Source: Amycolatopsis australiensis
Lineage (GTDB): Bacteria > Actinomycetota > Actinomycetes > Mycobacteriales > Pseudonocardiaceae
DNA: 64,000 nt
Direction of reading: 5' to 3'
Assembly (NCBI RefSeq): GCF_900119165.1
Contig: NZ_FPJG01000006.1
Coordinates: 9,051,763-9,115,762, forward strand
Shown: positions 51,506-59,602 of the stretch, piece after piece
Layout: every line of letters begins with the position of its first letter
Position numbering within the stretch: the first letter of the stretch is position 1
Translations under genes and position numbers: made by a program
The notes under the pieces: generated by a model
Database searches by the model: none
What the model was told of the DNA's origin: nothing
The model's input: only the letters and a program-made list of their open reading frames with translations

Positions 51506-51819
51506 GCGTTCAGCACTCCCCCGATGACGGTGGTGAACTCCCGCCACTCCGCGCGCTCGGCGGCCAGCGCCTGCTGCCCGGAGCGGGTGAGGCGGTAGGT
51601 GCGGCGCTTGCGGCCGGACACGACGTCCCATTCGCTGGCCAGCCAGCCGGCCCGCTCGAGCCGGCGCAGCGCCGGGTAGACGGTGCCGGTCGGCAGGTCG
51701 AGCGCGCCGTCGCTGCGCAGCTGCAGCGCTTCGATGATCGCGTAGCCGTGCAGCTTGCGGCCGTCGAGCACGGCCAGCAGCAACGCGTCGAGGTGCCCCC
51801 GCAAGGTGTCCGCCTTCAT
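51502..51819 (-). CDS. PadR family transcriptional regulator
   Basis: A 105-residue minimal PadR: LRGHLDALLLAVLDGRKLHGYAIIEAL, LPTGTVYPALRRLERAGWL and KRRTYRLTRSGQQAL form the winged helix; the last helix serves dimerisation. It is divergent from cydA with 60 bases between the starts. A perfect palindrome and related half-sites fill the gap, so it may regulate both itself and cydABDC. Confidence 0.9.
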   Translation of the reverse strand: MKADTLRGHLDALLLAVLDGRKLHGYAIIEALQLRSDGALDLPTGTVYPALRRLERAGWLASEWDVVSGRKRRTYRLTRSGQQALAAERAEWREFTTVIGGVLNA

Positions 51820-51845
51820 GGGTACGCAGTCTACACGTCGACTGG

Positions 51846-51885
51846 CTACATGTAGGCAGTCTATGTGTAGCCTGTCTACATGAAT
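51846..51885. promoter_or_regulatory. PadR-type operator cluster overlapping the cydA start
   Basis: A perfect palindrome CTACATGTAG (51846-51855) is followed by CTATGTGTAG (51861-51870) and CTACATG (51876-51882). Another GTCTACACGT lies upstream at 51829. The last unit contains the cydA ATG (51880). TAGCCT at 51868-51873 is placed as a -10 element for a transcript starting at or next to the ATG, and no Shine-Dalgarno run is present, so cydA may be leaderless. Confidence 0.6.
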
Positions 51886-53040
51886 GCTCTTCCGGTCGCG
51901 AGGCTCCAGTTCGCGACGACGACATCGCTGCACTTCCTGTTCGTGCTGCTCACGCTGGGGCTGGTCACGCTGGTGGCCGTGATGCAGACGCGCTGGACGC
52001 TCGGCGGCAAGCCCGAGCTCCTGCGGATGACGCGGTTCTGGGGCCGCCTGTACGTGATCAACTACGCGCTGGGGATCGTCACCGGCATCGTGATGGAGTT
52101 CCAGTTCGGGCTGACCTGGACCGGGCTGTCCGCCTTCGCGGGTGACGTCTTCGGCGCCCCGCTGGCCATCGAGACGCTCGTCGCGTTCTTCCTCGAGTCG
52201 ACGTTCCTGGGCCTGTGGATCTTCGGCTTCGGGCGCATGCCGCGGTGGCTCCACCTGACGCTGATCTGGCTGGTCACGCTCACCGCGTACGCGTCGGCGC
52301 TGTTCATCATGCTGGCCAACTCGTTCCTGCAGAACCCGGTCGGCAGCCGGGTCGAGAACGGCACCCTGCGGCTCGACGGCTTCGGCGCGCTGTTCGGCAA
52401 CCCGGCGCTGGCCGCGTCGCTGCCGCACGTCATCGGCGCCGCGGTCCTGACCGGCGGGTTCTTCGTCACCGGCGTCAGCGCCTGGCACTTCCTCAAGCGC
52501 ACGGCCGAGGTCGAGTTCTTCCGGCGGTCGATGCGGATCGGCGTGGTCGCGTCGCTGATCGGGGCGATCCTGGTGGTGAACCAGGGTTTCGCGCAGTTCG
52601 GCGAGCTCGCGAAGTACCAGCCGGACAAGCTGAAGTCCGGTGGGGTCGGCCTGCCGCTGGGCATGATGATCATGCTCGGGTTCGTCATGCTCCTCTGCGC
52701 CTTGCTGGGCGCGCTGCTGCTGGTGCGGAACTGGCTCACGAAGGCGCGGTTCCTGCACTACCTGATGGTCGCGGCGATCCCGCTGCCGTTCGCCGCGGCG
52801 ATCCTGGGCTGGCTGGTGCGCGAAATCGGCCGTCAGCCGTGGCTGGTCTGGGGGAAGCTGCGCACCGCGGACGCGATCGCGGACGTCCCCGCCGGCCAGA
52901 TCCTGTTCTCCTTCATCGCTTTCACACTGCTGTTCGCCGCGCTCGCGGTCGCCGACTGGGTGCTCATGGCGCGGGTCGCCAAGCGCGGCCCGGACCGCGA
53001 CGACGAGCCCGCCGAACTGCCCGTCCTGAGCGGAGTCTGA
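51880..53040 (+). CDS. cydA: cytochrome bd-type quinol oxidase subunit I lacking the Q-loop
   Basis: A 386-residue CydA, short for the family (about 450-520). Heme ligands are conserved: His18 in TTSLHFLFV, the Glu pair in APLAIETLVAFFLEST, His in SLPHVIGAAV, Met in LPLGMMIMLGF; also GWLVREIGRQPW. After AKYQPDKLKSGG the usual 100-plus residue Q-loop is missing and the chain goes straight into the next helix. The quinol site must therefore be different or minimal. It is followed by cydB, cydD and cydC in an operon. It is a terminal oxidase for low oxygen or stress. Confidence 0.88.
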   Translation: MNALPVARLQFATTTSLHFLFVLLTLGLVTLVAVMQTRWTLGGKPELLRMTRFWGRLYVINYALGIVTGIVMEFQFGLTWTGLSAFAGDVFGAPLAIETLVAFFLESTFLGLWIFGFGRMPRWLHLTLIWLVTLTAYASALFIMLANSFLQNPVGSRVENGTLRLDGFGALFGNPALAASLPHVIGAAVLTGGFFVTGVSAWHFLKRTAEVEFFRRSMRIGVVASLIGAILVVNQGFAQFGELAKYQPDKLKSGGVGLPLGMMIMLGFVMLLCALLGALLLVRNWLTKARFLHYLMVAAIPLPFAAAILGWLVREIGRQPWLVWGKLRTADAIADVPAGQILFSFIAFTLLFAALAVADWVLMARVAKRGPDRDDEPAELPVLSGV

Positions 53041-53042
53041 CC

Positions 53043-54011
53043 GTGGTGACCTTCTGGTGGTGCGTGCTCGGCCTGCTGACCTGCGGGTACTTCGCGCTGG
53101 CCGGCTACGACTACGGCGTCGGGATGCTGCTGCCGTCGTTCGAGGCCGGCGAGCGGAAGCGGCGGCAGACGCTCGGCGCGCTCGGGCCCTTCTTCCTGGC
53201 CAACGAGGTGTGGCTGGTGGCCGCCGTCGGCCTGCTGTTCGGCGCGTTCCCGCACCTGGAGGGCCAGGTGTTCGCCGGGGCGTACGTCCTGGTCGTGACG
53301 TTGCTGCTCGGCCTGGTCACGTTCACCGCGTCGATGCAGCTGCGCAGCCGACGCCCGGACGCGCCGCGCGGCGCCTGGACCGCGGGCATCGTCGGCGGCG
53401 CGCTCGTGACGGCGTTGTCGTGGGGCCTGTTCCTCGGCAACCTGGTGTACGGGCTGCCGCCGGTGGCCGACGTCCTCGCGCTCTTCAATCCCTACGCGGT
53501 GCTGTGGGGGCTCGGGTTCGTCGCGTTGTTCTGCTTGCAGGGCGCGGCTTTCCTCGCGGTGCGGGCGCCCGCGGAGCTGACCGGCCGGGCGGTGCGGCTG
53601 GCGCGGTCCTTCACCGCGCCGGTGCTCGCGTTCCTGGTCATCGCGACGGCGTGGGGCTTCTTCGCGCTGAACGGCGTCACGCCTTTCGGTGCGGCTGTGG
53701 TCGCGCTGGCCTTCTCGGCGCTGGGTGCCGTGTGGTGGGGCCTTCGCGCGCGGCGGTACCGGGTGGCGCTCGTCGGCGCGATGGTGCTTTCGGCGTGCCC
53801 GGCGCTGCTCGTCGGCCTGCTGCGATTCCCGACGGTGTTCGTCTCTTCGGCGCACACGCTCGACGTGACGGAGGCGGCGACGGCGCCCGGGACGCTCGGG
53901 GTGCTGGGCTGGTTCGCCGCGCCGTCGGTGGTGGTGCTGGTGGCCGTGCAGTGGCTGACCTGGCGCGCCCACCGGCATCCCGTCGATCAGCGCTCGCTGC
54001 TGCACTTCTAG
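53043..54011 (+). CDS. cydB: cytochrome bd-type oxidase subunit II
   Basis: A 322-residue subunit from GTG 53043, two bases after the cydA stop. Eight or so membrane helices; the start FWWCVLGLLTCGYFALAGYDYGVGML carries the usual CydB opening with the GxDxGVG element. LGPFFLANEVWLVAAVGLLFGAFP is also typical. It pairs with CydA. Confidence 0.9.
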   Translation: MVTFWWCVLGLLTCGYFALAGYDYGVGMLLPSFEAGERKRRQTLGALGPFFLANEVWLVAAVGLLFGAFPHLEGQVFAGAYVLVVTLLLGLVTFTASMQLRSRRPDAPRGAWTAGIVGGALVTALSWGLFLGNLVYGLPPVADVLALFNPYAVLWGLGFVALFCLQGAAFLAVRAPAELTGRAVRLARSFTAPVLAFLVIATAWGFFALNGVTPFGAAVVALAFSALGAVWWGLRARRYRVALVGAMVLSACPALLVGLLRFPTVFVSSAHTLDVTEAATAPGTLGVLGWFAAPSVVVLVAVQWLTWRAHRHPVDQRSLLHF

Positions 54012-54020
54012 GGGGACGCC

Positions 54021-55580
54021 GTGCCTGCTCTGCCCGGACTCCGGCGGTACCTGGCCGTGGTGGCCGCGCTCGGGGTGCTCACCGCGTGCGCGGTGCTGCT
54101 CCAGGCCGAAGGGCTGGCCACGCTGCTCACCGGCGGCGGGGTTTCGCTCTTCCTGGTGGTGGCCGTCATCGGCCGGGCCACGCTCACCTGGGGCCACTCC
54201 GTCCTCAGTGGACGCTACGCGGCCACGGTGCGCGCCGGCCTCCGGCGGCGGCTGCTCGATTCGCGCGCCGATCGCGCGGGTGTCGTCGCCACGCAGGTGA
54301 CGCGCGGGGTCGACGCCACGGACAGCTACCTGACCGGATACCTGCCGTCGCTGGTGGTGTCGGTGGTGGTGCCGGCCGCGGTGGTCGTGCGGCTGTTCAC
54401 GACGGACCTGGTGTCGGCGCTGGTGGTGACGGCGACGCTGCCGCTGATCCCGGTGTTCGCGATCCTCGTCGGCAAGCACACGGCGGCGCGGACCGCGCGG
54501 CAGTGGGCGCTGCTCGTCCGGCTGGGCGGGCACTTCCTCGACGTCGTGCGGGGGCTCGGGACGCTCCGGGTGTTCGGCCGGGCGTCGGCGCAGGCCGCGA
54601 CGGTCCGCGCGATGGCTTCGGCCCACGCCGACGCGACGCTCAAGACGTTGCGGGTGGCGTTCCTGTCGTCGCTGGTGCTGGAGCTGGTCGCGACGCTCTC
54701 GGTCGCCCTGGTGGCGGTGCCGATCGGGTTCCGGCTGCTGTCCGGCGGTCTCGACGCGCGGACGGGTCTCCTGGTGCTGGTGCTGGCCCCGGAGGCGTAC
54801 TTGCCGTTGCGGGCGGCGGGGGCGAAGTTCCACGCGGCGGCCGAGGGGTTGACGGCGTTGCGGGAGGCGCTCGCGGTGCCGGTGGTGTCCACACTTGCGG
54901 GTGCTTTCACCCGCCGCCGAGGCGCGCCTTCCCTGACTCTGGAACGGGTTTCGGTGGTCTACGACAGCGTCCCGGCACTGTCCGATGTGGACCTACATGT
55001 GCCGGCCGGTTCGCACGTGGCGCTGGTGGGGCCGAGCGGCTCGGGGAAGAGCACGCTGCTGGCGGTGCTGCTCGGGTTCGTGCCGCCGTCGTCGGGGCGG
55101 GTGCTGGTCGACGGGGCGGACCTGCGGACGCTGTCGCCGGCGGACTGGCTGGCCGAGGTGGCCTGGGTCCCGCAGCGGCCGACGTTGTTCGGCGGGTCGC
55201 TGGAAGCCAACATCGCGCTGGGCGCCGAGGTCGACGTCCCGGCGGCGGCCCGGGCAGCGGCACTGGATCCGGTGGCGGCGGGGTTGCCGGCGGGTCTGTC
55301 CACCCAGGTGGGTGAACTGGGCGAGGTGCTGTCGGCGGGTCAGCGCCAGCGGGTCGGCCTGGCACGCGCGCTGGCCCGGACGTCGGCGGGCCTGGTCCTG
55401 CTGGACGAGCCGACGGCCCGCCTGGACACCCGGACGGAGGCGGCGGTGCTGTCGGCGACCCGGCGGCTGCTGCCGGACCGCACGGCGGTACTGGTGGCCC
55501 ACCGCCCGGCGCTGGTGTCCCTGGCGGACCGCGTGGTGGAACTGCGCGACGGCCGGGTGCGCGTGGAGGTGCCGGCGTGA
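54021..55580 (+). CDS. cydD: CydD-type ABC exporter (cytochrome bd biogenesis)
   Basis: A 519-residue half-transporter from GTG 54021. Six membrane helices precede the ATPase: Walker A GPSGSGKST, signature LSAGQRQRVGLARAL (Ala replaces the second Gly), Walker B LVLLDEPTARLD, and His in VAHRPAL. CydDC exports thiols or handles heme needed to assemble cytochrome bd. The stop overlaps the cydC start by four bases (GTGA). Confidence 0.9.
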   Translation: MPALPGLRRYLAVVAALGVLTACAVLLQAEGLATLLTGGGVSLFLVVAVIGRATLTWGHSVLSGRYAATVRAGLRRRLLDSRADRAGVVATQVTRGVDATDSYLTGYLPSLVVSVVVPAAVVVRLFTTDLVSALVVTATLPLIPVFAILVGKHTAARTARQWALLVRLGGHFLDVVRGLGTLRVFGRASAQAATVRAMASAHADATLKTLRVAFLSSLVLELVATLSVALVAVPIGFRLLSGGLDARTGLLVLVLAPEAYLPLRAAGAKFHAAAEGLTALREALAVPVVSTLAGAFTRRRGAPSLTLERVSVVYDSVPALSDVDLHVPAGSHVALVGPSGSGKSTLLAVLLGFVPPSSGRVLVDGADLRTLSPADWLAEVAWVPQRPTLFGGSLEANIALGAEVDVPAAARAAALDPVAAGLPAGLSTQVGELGEVLSAGQRQRVGLARALARTSAGLVLLDEPTARLDTRTEAAVLSATRRLLPDRTAVLVAHRPALVSLADRVVELRDGRVRVEVPA

Positions 55581-57160
55581 ACGTCTGGGCCCTCTCGAGA
55601 AACGACGTACTCCGGCTGCTGCGCGCCGCTCTGCTCGGCGCCGGTGCCGAACTCGCCGCCCTCGCCCTCATGGCCACCGCCGCCTGGCTGCTTCTCCGCG
55701 CCGCCGAACGGCCTCCGCTCGGGGCGCTCACCGTCGCCATCGTCGCCGTCCGGACCTTGGCCCTGCTTCGCGGCGGCCTCCGGTACGCCGAACGGCTTGC
55801 CGGGCACGAAGTCGTCCTGCGGTGGCTGGGGTCCCTGCGCGGACGGGTCTACCAGGCTCTCGTTCCCGGCTTCCGCTACTCCGGCGGGGACCTCGTCACC
55901 CGGCTCGTGTCCGATGTGGACGCTCTGCAGGACGCCGTCCTGCGGTGGCTCCTGCCCGCCGGAGTGGCGGCGATCGTCGGGAGTACCGCCGTCGTCGTCA
56001 CCGCCACCGCCTCCGCGGCCGCCGCCCTGGTGCTGGCGGCCGGGTTGCTCGTCGCCGGAGTGCTGCTGCCGTGGACAGTCATCCGGATCACCGGCAGGGC
56101 GACCACGGACGACGCGCCGAAGAAGGCCGAACTCGCCGAGCGGGCCGTCGAACTCGTCACCGGGCACCGGGAGCTCGTCGCCGCCGGCGCGCTCGACGAC
56201 CACCGCTCCCGGGCGACCGGCGTCGTCGACGACCTCGCTCGCGGTGAACGCACCGCCGCCGGCCGGACGGCCCTGCTCACCGCCGCCGGGACGCTCGTCC
56301 AGCTCGGCACCGCCGTCGCCGTCGCGCTGCTGTGCCACGCCTCCGTGCCGTGGACCGCCGCCCTCACCCTCGCGGCCATGACCGCCTTCGAGGTCGTCCT
56401 GCCGCTCATCGGCGCCGCCCGGCGCGTTCCCGAGATCCGCGCGTCCGCCGGGCGCGTGAAGGCCGTTCTCACCACGCCACAACCGGTTCCCGGCACGCGC
56501 ACCGTCCGGACAGGACACTTCCGGCTCACGAAATCCGGCGTGCGGCACCCCGGCCGCGCACCGGCACTCCGTGACATCGACCTCGACCTGCCGCCCGGCA
56601 AGCGCGTCGGCGTCCTCGGCCCCAGCGGCGCGGGCAAGACCACCCTGCTCCGGCTGCTCCTCGGCACCGAAACCGCGACCGACGGCCAGGTGACCCTCGA
56701 CGGCCATCCGCTGGGCGAATACGCCGACCTGTCGCAGATCATCTCCGGCGCCGAGGCCGACGCCCACGTCTTCCACGCGACCGTCCGCCAAAACCTCCTG
56801 ATCGCCAAACCCGGCGCCACCGACGCGGAGCTGGCAGCGGCCTGCGCCACCGCCGGCTTCGACCTGGACCTGGACCGCGAGACCGGTCCGGACGGCGACG
56901 CCCTCTCCGGCGGTCAACGGCAGCGGCTCGTCCTGGCCCGCGCCGTCTTGGCGGCCCCGCCGGTCCTGGTGCTCGACGAGCCCGTCGAAGGCCTCGACCC
57001 GGCCCACGGCGACGCGGTCCTCGCGCGGGTCCTCGCCGCGGCGAAGGGCACGGTCGTCCTCGTCACCCACCGTCCCGAGCACCTGGCCGGCTTCGACGAG
57101 GTCCTCACCCTCGAGGACGGGCGAGCACTTCCCGCATCGGCGGCCGGTTCGCCACCGTGA
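55577..57160 (+). CDS. cydC: CydC-type ABC exporter (cytochrome bd biogenesis)
   Basis: A 527-residue partner of CydD. Transmembrane part with RYAERLAGHEVVLRWL typical of CydC, then Walker A GPSGAGKTT, signature LSGGQRQRLVLARA, Walker B LVLDEPVEGLD and VTHRPEHL. Its codon use drifts toward CTC/GCC relative to cydD. The 3' end overlaps the convergent gpgS gene by 56 bases. Confidence 0.9.
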   Translation: MNVWALSRNDVLRLLRAALLGAGAELAALALMATAAWLLLRAAERPPLGALTVAIVAVRTLALLRGGLRYAERLAGHEVVLRWLGSLRGRVYQALVPGFRYSGGDLVTRLVSDVDALQDAVLRWLLPAGVAAIVGSTAVVVTATASAAAALVLAAGLLVAGVLLPWTVIRITGRATTDDAPKKAELAERAVELVTGHRELVAAGALDDHRSRATGVVDDLARGERTAAGRTALLTAAGTLVQLGTAVAVALLCHASVPWTAALTLAAMTAFEVVLPLIGAARRVPEIRASAGRVKAVLTTPQPVPGTRTVRTGHFRLTKSGVRHPGRAPALRDIDLDLPPGKRVGVLGPSGAGKTTLLRLLLGTETATDGQVTLDGHPLGEYADLSQIISGAEADAHVFHATVRQNLLIAKPGATDAELAAACATAGFDLDLDRETGPDGDALSGGQRQRLVLARAVLAAPPVLVLDEPVEGLDPAHGDAVLARVLAAAKGTVVLVTHRPEHLAGFDEVLTLEDGRALPASAAGSPP

Positions 57161-58025
57161 CCTCGGTGATGTCCGGCAGCCATTCCTCGTCGACCTGCAC
57201 GAACTGCGTGAACGGCGCGTCCGCCGCCGGGACGCCGCAGCGGTCCAGCGCCGTGCCCAGGATCTGCCGCGACATCGTGCCGAGCTGCAGCAGCGAGCGG
57301 TTCCGGTGCTTGCGGACGCCGAGGTTGACCTGCGCGAGCCCGTCGAGGCCGTAGCGCGCTTCGGCGTCGAGCAGCAGCCCGATCTCGACGCCGTACCCGG
57401 CGGCGAACGGCACCGATTCGAGGAACTCGCGCGTGCCCGCGTACTCGCCACCGAGCGGCTGGACCAGCCCGCCGAGCGCCGGGCGCAACGCCGAGAGCAC
57501 CGGCCGCGCCAGCAGCTCGGTCACCCGGCCGCCGCCGCTGCTCTCCAGCCGCAGCGGGCGGCGGTAGAAGCCCTTGACCAGGTGGACGCCGCGTTCGCAG
57601 ACCAGCGGGCCGAGCAGCGACGGCACGAACGAAGGGTCCGGGTCGACGAGGTCGGAGTCGAGGAAGACGACGAGGTCGCCGCTGGTCGCGGCGAGGGAGC
57701 GCCACAGGACCTCGCCCTTGCCGGGCACCGGCGGCAGCTCCGGCAGGACGTCCTCGCGGCGGACCACGCGCGCGCCCGCGGCCTCGGCGACCTGCGCGGT
57801 GGCGTCCGTCGAACCGGAGTCCATGACGATCAGTTCGTCGACGACGCCGCCGACCAGCGGCCGCACCGACGCGACGACGTCGCCCACGGTCCGCTCTTCG
57901 TCCAGCGCCGGTAGCACGACCGAAACCGTCCGGTCACCCTTCGCGGTCACGATGTCCTCGGGCGTCCAACCGGGCTCCTGCCACGTACGCCGCTCGAACC
58001 AACTCACGGGTAACGATCGTGCCAT
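57105..58025 (-). CDS. gpgS: glucosyl-3-phosphoglycerate synthase
   Basis: A 306-residue GT81-type enzyme (GT-A fold). It has VVLPALDEERTVGDVV, DSGSTDATAQVA, the DxD-like FLDSDLVDPDP, GEYAGTREFLESVPFAAGYGVEIGLLLD and GVRKHRNRSLLQLG. It transfers glucose from NDP-glucose to 3-phosphoglycerate, the first step to glucosylglycerate and, in mycobacteria, methylglucose lipopolysaccharide. It matches Rv1208. ATG 58025 is the chosen start; GTG 58007 is possible. Neither has a ribosome site, so it may be leaderless. Confidence 0.88.
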   Translation of the reverse strand: MARSLPVSWFERRTWQEPGWTPEDIVTAKGDRTVSVVLPALDEERTVGDVVASVRPLVGGVVDELIVMDSGSTDATAQVAEAAGARVVRREDVLPELPPVPGKGEVLWRSLAATSGDLVVFLDSDLVDPDPSFVPSLLGPLVCERGVHLVKGFYRRPLRLESSGGGRVTELLARPVLSALRPALGGLVQPLGGEYAGTREFLESVPFAAGYGVEIGLLLDAEARYGLDGLAQVNLGVRKHRNRSLLQLGTMSRQILGTALDRCGVPAADAPFTQFVQVDEEWLPDITEVTVANRPPMREVLARPRG

Positions 58026-58059
58026 GCTGGTGTCACCGCACCCTGAGGAGGAGGACCAC

Positions 58060-58734
58060 TTGATCGCGCAGCTTGTCCGGTTCGTGCTGGGACCGCTGGC
58101 CAGGGCGGTGTACCGGCCGGAGGTGCACGGCGTGGAGAACGTGCCCACGACGGGCCCGGTGCTCCTGGCGGCCAACCACCGCGCCGCGCTCGACACCGGC
58201 GTGATCACGTTCGCCACCCCGCGCCAGGTCAAGTTCCTCGGCAAGGCGGAGTACTTCGCCGGCAAGGGCCTGAAGGGCCGGGCACTGGCCGGATTCCTGG
58301 GCGGCCTGGGCTACGTCCCGGTGGAGCGCGGCAACGCCCAGGCGGGCCTGGCAGCACTGGAGGCGGCCCGCAAGGTGCTGGACGCGGGCGGCGTGTTCGC
58401 GATCTACCCGGAGGGAACCCGCTCCCTGGACGGCAGGCTCCACCGAGGCCACACGGGCGTCGCAGCACTGGCACTGGCAACGGGCGCGAAGGTGGTCCCG
58501 GTGGCGCTGACGGGCACGGAGAACCTCCAGCCAAAGGGCGCGAAGATCCCCCGCCGCGCGAAGATCGCCATCACGTTCGGCAAGCCGCTGGACTTCTCGC
58601 GGTACGAAGGCCAGGACTACTCACCGGCGATCCGCCGCTCGGTCACCGACGAGGTCATGTACGCGATCCTCGAGATCTCGGGGCAGGAGTACGTCGACAC
58701 CTACCACAAGCGGCCCAGCGAAGGCGCCGCCTAG
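58060..58734 (+). CDS. 1-acyl-sn-glycerol-3-phosphate acyltransferase family
   Basis: A 224-residue PlsC-domain protein. The catalytic motif NHRAALD (HX4D), the KFLGKAEYFA segment and the phosphate-binding YPEGTRS are present. The start is TTG 58060, preceded by an excellent GAGGAGGAGG ribosome site; ATG 58024 upstream would overlap the gpgS start. It acylates lysophosphatidate or a related lipid. It is convergent with the methyltransferase gene (4-base overlap). Confidence 0.88.
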   Translation: MIAQLVRFVLGPLARAVYRPEVHGVENVPTTGPVLLAANHRAALDTGVITFATPRQVKFLGKAEYFAGKGLKGRALAGFLGGLGYVPVERGNAQAGLAALEAARKVLDAGGVFAIYPEGTRSLDGRLHRGHTGVAALALATGAKVVPVALTGTENLQPKGAKIPRRAKIAITFGKPLDFSRYEGQDYSPAIRRSVTDEVMYAILEISGQEYVDTYHKRPSEGAA

Positions 58735-59582
58735 CCGAGCACCTTCACGGCGACCTGCTCGTGGTCGACCGTGTAGGCCTCGTACTCGAACCGCAGCCGG
58801 GCCGCCTCGACGTGCTCCAGCCACGCCCGGTGCTCGTGCTCCTGCCAGCCCGAATAGTTGAAGTACTCGTCGAACACCACGATCGAACCCGGCCGCAACC
58901 GCGGGCCGACGAGTTCCAGGACGGTCTTCGTCGACGAATAGAGATCGCAGTCGACGTGGAGGAAGTCGACCGGTCCGGGATGCGCCTCGAGGAATCCGGG
59001 CAGCACGTCGTCGAACCAGCCGACGACCAGCTCGGCGCCCGGCACGTCGGGGAGGCTCTCCATGTCGAACGTCCCGGCGGGATAGCCCGAGCGCCAGGTC
59101 TCCGGCAGTCCCTCGAACGAGTCGAAGCCGTACACCGACTCGCCGCCGCGGGCGTTCGCGATGATCTTCAGCGTGGTTCCCGAGTACACGCCGAACTCGA
59201 GCGCCAGCCCACCCTGGGGCGCGAGCGTCAGCGCGTGTTCGAGCGTGCTGTGCGGAGTCGGGAACGGGCGCGCGGTTTTCATGTGGTCGCGGACGAACTC
59301 GGCGCTGCGCTGCGCCGCCTCGGCCTCCCCGGCGAACATCAGGTCGCGTCGCGCGCGGTGCTCGAAGTGGCTGAGGTGCTCGACCACCCGATCGGCCTGG
59401 CCGCGGGTCTCACCGGGCAGCTGCTGCCGCAGTTCGGCGACCTCGCGGCTCAGCGCGTCCAGCTTGGCGGACTGCTCGGCGAAGTGCCGGCCGACGGCTT
59501 CCTCGACGGCCCGCGAGACCTTGTCCCGCAGAGAATGGCGAAGCCGGTCGGCCCGCAGGTACCGGCGGAGGGCATCGCGCAT
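58731..59582 (-). CDS. TylF/macrocin-type sugar O-methyltransferase with coiled-coil head
   Basis: A 283-residue protein. Residues 1-80 are a helical coiled-coil-like head (SAKLDALSREVAELRQQLPG). The methyltransferase domain follows: LALEFGVYSGTTLKIIA (SAM loop), SVYGFDSFEGLPETW, and VDFLHVDCDLYSSTKTVLE, the CDLYSS motif of the TylF/MycF family that methylates sugar hydroxyls in a Mg2+-dependent way. It is last in a minus-strand glycan operon. It is intact, unlike the genes upstream. Confidence 0.85.
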   Translation of the reverse strand: MRDALRRYLRADRLRHSLRDKVSRAVEEAVGRHFAEQSAKLDALSREVAELRQQLPGETRGQADRVVEHLSHFEHRARRDLMFAGEAEAAQRSAEFVRDHMKTARPFPTPHSTLEHALTLAPQGGLALEFGVYSGTTLKIIANARGGESVYGFDSFEGLPETWRSGYPAGTFDMESLPDVPGAELVVGWFDDVLPGFLEAHPGPVDFLHVDCDLYSSTKTVLELVGPRLRPGSIVVFDEYFNYSGWQEHEHRAWLEHVEAARLRFEYEAYTVDHEQVAVKVLG

Positions 59583-59602
59583 GGGATTGTTCCTTCCGTA
59601 GC

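Noticed and set aside
52833..54833. 666-residue minus-strand open frame opposite cydAB-cydD
   Set aside because: Spans three well-supported genes antisense; composition dominated by Arg, His and Gln, typical of a shadow frame.
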